Source: Burkholderiaceae bacterium (GTDB lineage Bacteria; Pseudomonadota; Gammaproteobacteria; Burkholderiales; Burkholderiaceae_C). Taken from it: a stretch of 64,000 nucleotides of DNA. Below are positions 61,333 to 64,000 of the stretch, piece by piece; the first letter of the stretch is position 1; each line of letters opens with the position of its first letter. The notes beneath the pieces were generated by a model, which was not told the DNA's origin, did not search any database, and saw only the letters and a program-made list of their open reading frames with translations. Position numbers and translations under genes: made by a program. Where the stretch lies: the NCBI GenBank assembly GCA_017992055.1, contig JAGOPK010000001.1, forward strand, positions 868,001 to 932,000, given 5' to 3'.

Positions 61333-63884
61333 CCCACGGTGCCGCTGCCGCCATGCCGGGTTCCCGGGCCGGGCCGGGCCGGCGCCTGCAGCTGCTGGTG
61401 GTCGACGACGACGATGTTGACCGCGAGCGGGTGCGCCGCCTGCTGGCGCGCAGCGCACCGCTGATCACCGTGTCCGAGGCGGCCTCGGGTGCCGAGGCCC
61501 TGGCCCGGGTGCGGGTGCAGGTCTACGACTGCGTGGTGCTCGACAACGAGCTGGGCGACACCTCCGGCGCCGAGCTGCTGCCGCAGCTGCACAGCCAGGC
61601 CTGCGCCGGCTTTCCGGTGGTGTTCGTCACCGGCGCCGGCAACGAGTCGCTGGCGGTGCAGGTGCTGCACCAGGGCGCGGCCGACTACCTGGTCAAGACC
61701 CAGCTGAATGCCGAGGGGCTGGCGCGCTCGGTGCAGCGCAGCGTCGAGCACTTCCGCCTGGAGCAGGAGAACGAGGACCTGCACCGCCGCCTGGCCCAGC
61801 GCGTCGAGGCCCAGGCCGCGGCGCTGCGCCAGGGCGAGCGCGACCTGCGCGCGCTGATCGACAACGCCCCGATGGTCATGGGCTGCTGGGACCGGGCGCT
61901 GCGCTGCCGCTTCGGCAACCGCGCCCATGCCGACTGGTTCGGCATCGACGCCGAGCGCCTGCCCGGCATGCACCTGGACCAGGTGCTGCAGGCCGAGCTG
62001 CGCGACGCCTGCCAGCAGGCGATTGCGACGATGCTCGACGACCGTGGCGACGCCGTGCCGGCGCAGGCCTTCGAGCACTGCCTGCCGGCGCGCGACGGCC
62101 GGCCCGAGCGCCATGTGCAGGTGCTGCTGAGCCCCGACCGCAACGAGGACGGCCAGGTCGCCGGCTTCTACCTGACGCTGGCCGACGTCAGCGCCATCAA
62201 GCTGGCCCAGCGCGGCGCCCACGAGGCCCTGGTGCAGGCCCGCGACGTGGCCGAGAGCGCGGCGCGCGCCAAGAGCGCCTTCCTGGCCAACATCAGCCAC
62301 GAGATCCGCACGCCGATGAATGCCATCGTCGGCCTGTCGCGCCTGGCGCTGGACGATGCGCTGCCGCCGCGGGCCCACGACTTCATCGGCAAGCTGCACG
62401 GCTCGGCGGTGGCGCTGATGGGCCTGCTCGACGACGTGCTGGACTATTCCAAGATCGATGCCGGCCACCTGCGGCTGGAGCGCATCGCCTTCGATCTCGA
62501 AGAGCTGCTGCAGCGCGTGCTGGACCTGTTCCAGGCCCGCGCGGCGCAAAAGGGCCTGGCTCTGGCCGTGCTGCTGGCCCCGGGCCTGCAGCGCCAGCGC
62601 CTGGGCGATCCGCTGCGCCTGTCGCAGCTGCTCAACAACCTGGTCGGCAATGCGCTGAAGTTCACCGCCGTCGGCAGCGTGCAGCTGGCGGTCAGCGACG
62701 ACGGCGACGGGCGGCTGCGCTTCGTCGTCAGCGACACCGGCATCGGCATCGCGCCCGAGCGCCAGCCGCATTTGTTCGAGGCCTTTGTGCAGGCCGACGA
62801 CAGCGTCACGCGGCGCTACGGCGGCAGCGGCCTGGGCCTGGCCATCTGCAAGCGCCTGGTGCAGCTGATGGATGGCGAGATCGGCCTGGCCAGCCAGCCG
62901 GGGCAGGGCACCCAGGTCTGGTTCAGCGTGCCGCTGGGGCCGGTGCTGCAGGCGCCGCCACCGGCGCTGGAGCCGCCGCCGCTGCCGTCCCTGCCCTGGC
63001 CGGCCACGCCGGTGGCCGAGACTCCGTCCCGGCCCTGGCTGGGGGCGGGCTGGCGCGTGCTGGTGGTCGAGGACAACCCGCTCAACCAGCTGGTGTGCAC
63101 CGAGATGCTGCGCGGCCTGGGTGTGGCCAGCCAGGTGGCGGCCGATGGCCAGGCCGCCGTGGCCGCGGTGGCCGCGGCGCCGGCCGGGTACTTCCAGCTG
63201 GTGCTGATGGACCTGCACATGCCGACCATGGGCGGTCTGGAGGCGACGCAGCGCATCCATGCCCTGCCGGTGGCGCAAGGCCTGCCCATCGTCGGCCTGA
63301 CCGCGGCCGCCCTGCCCGACGACCGCCAGCACTGCCTGGATGCCGGCATGCTGGGACATCTGGCCAAGCCGGTGCTGCCCGAGCAGTTGCAGGCCCTGCT
63401 GCTGCAGCTGGCGCCGCAGGTGCCCCGGCCGGCCGTGACGCCGACGCCGGTACCCACCCCCACGCCGGTGCCGCCCCCGGTGCTGGACCTGGCCGGCGCC
63501 GCCAGCCGGCTGCGCCTGGCCGAGGCGGTGATGCTGCGCATGCTGGGCCTGTTTGCCGAGCGCGAGGCCGGCACGGCCGCGGCGCTGCGGCAGCAGCGCG
63601 ACGGCGGCGACTGGGCCGCGGTGTTCCGCAAGGCCCATGACCTGAAGGGCAGCGCGGCCACGCTGGGTGCGGCACCGCTGGCCGCCACCGCCGCCCAGCT
63701 GCAGGACCGGCTGGAGCGCTGCTTCGGCGCCGGCGGGCCGGCCGAGGGCCAGGCGGCCCCGTCCGGCGCCGAACTGCAGGCGATGGAGGCCGGCGTCGCC
63801 GCGCTGTGCCAGGCCCTGGACCTGGCCCTGGCCGCGGCGGCGCTGCAGCTTCAGCTGGGCAGGAAGCCGTCCACCGACAGGTAG
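61329..63884 (+). CDS. Hybrid sensor kinase: receiver-PAS-kinase-receiver-Hpt
   Basis: This 851-residue protein has five parts. An N-terminal receiver has [20 protein letters not shown] with the phospho-Asp in [18 protein letters not shown] coiled coil and PAS domain follow ([20 protein letters not shown]). The kinase has [20 protein letters not shown] near residue 320, then [13 protein letters not shown] and [21 protein letters not shown] second receiver holds [12 protein letters not shown] and [20 protein letters not shown]-terminal Hpt has [13 protein letters not shown]. It can run a whole phosphorelay by itself. Linkers are Pro-rich. The last 34 bp overlap the opposite cysK end. It overlaps the Rcp1-like gene by 4 bp. 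Confidence 0.92.
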   Translation: MTHGAAAAMPGSRAGPGRRLQLLVVDDDDVDRERVRRLLARSAPLITVSEAASGAEALARVRVQVYDCVVLDNELGDTSGAELLPQLHSQACAGFPVVFVTGAGNESLAVQVLHQGAADYLVKTQLNAEGLARSVQRSVEHFRLEQENEDLHRRLAQRVEAQAAALRQGERDLRALIDNAPMVMGCWDRALRCRFGNRAHADWFGIDAERLPGMHLDQVLQAELRDACQQAIATMLDDRGDAVPAQAFEHCLPARDGRPERHVQVLLSPDRNEDGQVAGFYLTLADVSAIKLAQRGAHEALVQARDVAESAARAKSAFLANISHEIRTPMNAIVGLSRLALDDALPPRAHDFIGKLHGSAVALMGLLDDVLDYSKIDAGHLRLERIAFDLEELLQRVLDLFQARAAQKGLALAVLLAPGLQRQRLGDPLRLSQLLNNLVGNALKFTAVGSVQLAVSDDGDGRLRFVVSDTGIGIAPERQPHLFEAFVQADDSVTRRYGGSGLGLAICKRLVQLMDGEIGLASQPGQGTQVWFSVPLGPVLQAPPPALEPPPLPSLPWPATPVAETPSRPWLGAGWRVLVVEDNPLNQLVCTEMLRGLGVASQVAADGQAAVAAVAAAPAGYFQLVLMDLHMPTMGGLEATQRIHALPVAQGLPIVGLTAAALPDDRQHCLDAGMLGHLAKPVLPEQLQALLLQLAPQVPRPAVTPTPVPTPTPVPPPVLDLAGAASRLRLAEAVMLRMLGLFAEREAGTAAALRQQRDGGDWAAVFRKAHDLKGSAATLGAAPLAATAAQLQDRLERCFGAGGPAEGQAAPSGAELQAMEAGVAALCQALDLALAAAALQLQLGRKPSTDR

Positions 63885-64000
63885 CGCTCGCCGGTGTCGT
63901 AGTTGAAGCCCAGCACCCGCGCGCCGGCGCCCAGCTCGGGCAGCTTCTGCGCGATGGCCGCCAGCGTGGCGCCGCTGGAAATGCCCACCAGCAGCCCTTC
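63851..64000 (-). CDS. cysK: Cysteine synthase A, C-terminal part (gene runs off the window)
   Basis: The visible 49 residues are the C-terminus of a PLP-dependent O-acetylserine sulfhydrylase. [20 protein letters not shown] is the helix with the SSGA loop near the PLP phosphate pocket, and [20 protein letters not shown] is the usual end of CysK. The stop is at 63851-63853. It converges on the hybrid kinase gene, whose stop lies 33 bases further inside, so the two genes overlap tail to tail by 34 bp. Confidence 0.9.
   Translation of the reverse strand, partial: EGLLVGISSGATLAAIAQKLPELGAGARVLGFNYDTGERYLSVDGFLPS

Overview
This is a GC-rich (roughly 70%) chromosomal window with very dense, ATGA-overlapping gene packing. 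Family content and gene order point to a betaproteobacterium of the order Burkholderiales, probably near the Leptothrix/Rubrivivax/Ideonella group. The evidence is Bug-type solute-binding proteins, the accB-accC-prmA-DUF3426-pfkB order, hemL-thiD-rubredoxin-pilGHIJ-chpA, a PEP-CTERM protein and a CTTGAAA/CCCTAGT heat-shock promoter. This assignment is inferred from gene content; there is no rRNA, tRNA, insertion sequence, prophage or CRISPR array in the window.

Layout. (1) 1-8047: two facing catabolic modules around an AraC-type regulator. The leftward arm is acyl-CoA ligase, thioesterase, Bug protein, SDR; the rightward arm is SDR, Bug protein, acyl-CoA ligase. Both sides of the regulator carry the same tandem direct repeat, a likely operator. 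(2) 8142-14981: outer-membrane phospholipase A, a SUI1/YciH factor, a cytochrome P450, an ECF42-type sigma factor with its DGPF (YCII) and VOC partners, two small heat-shock proteins under a sigma-32 promoter, and a persulfide-dioxygenase-like MBL enzyme. (3) 15040-22230: a quinate/shikimate uptake and breakdown cluster, with a TetR regulator, a TRAP transporter (DctQ, DctM, DctP), an NAD-type quinate/shikimate dehydrogenase, an HPPD-like protein, a TIM-barrel 3-dehydroshikimate dehydratase and a type II dehydroquinase. (4) 22250-27112: pfkB-type kinase, zinc-ribbon/DUF3426 protein, prmA, accC, accB. (5) 27434-33579: a leftward operon of rnb-type RNase, TonB-like protein, biosynthetic aroE, mtgA, an unknown conserved protein and a TlpA thioredoxin. 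(6) 33624-43368: Uma2-type protein, YqiA-like esterase, a large metzincin-like lipoprotein, mpl, a small membrane/periplasmic pair, hexose-6-phosphate mutarotase, hemL and thiD. (7) 43542-54224: rubredoxin and the Pil-Chp chemosensory operon that controls twitching motility, ending in a 2,204-residue ChpA. (8) 54176-64000: thioesterase, Atm1-like ABC exporter, PEP-CTERM protein, LysR regulator, pyrC, a three-gene phosphorelay (PAS kinase, Rcp1-like receiver, hybrid kinase with Hpt) and the 3' end of cysK.

How the parts work together. The quinate cluster would import a cyclohexane carboxylate by TRAP, oxidise it to 3-dehydroquinate, dehydrate it to 3-dehydroshikimate and then to protocatechuate. 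The dehydratase and HPPD-like parts, fused as QuiC1 in pseudomonads, are here separate overlapping genes. A second, NADP-type aroE at 29561-30472 serves biosynthesis. The most checkable new observations are the tandem AraC operators, the repeated TetR-type site that overlaps the regulator's own start codon, the apparent loss of one iron ligand in the HPPD-like protein, a seven-copy RTLxL repeat in the ChpA linker, and several perfect hairpins in leaders or between genes.
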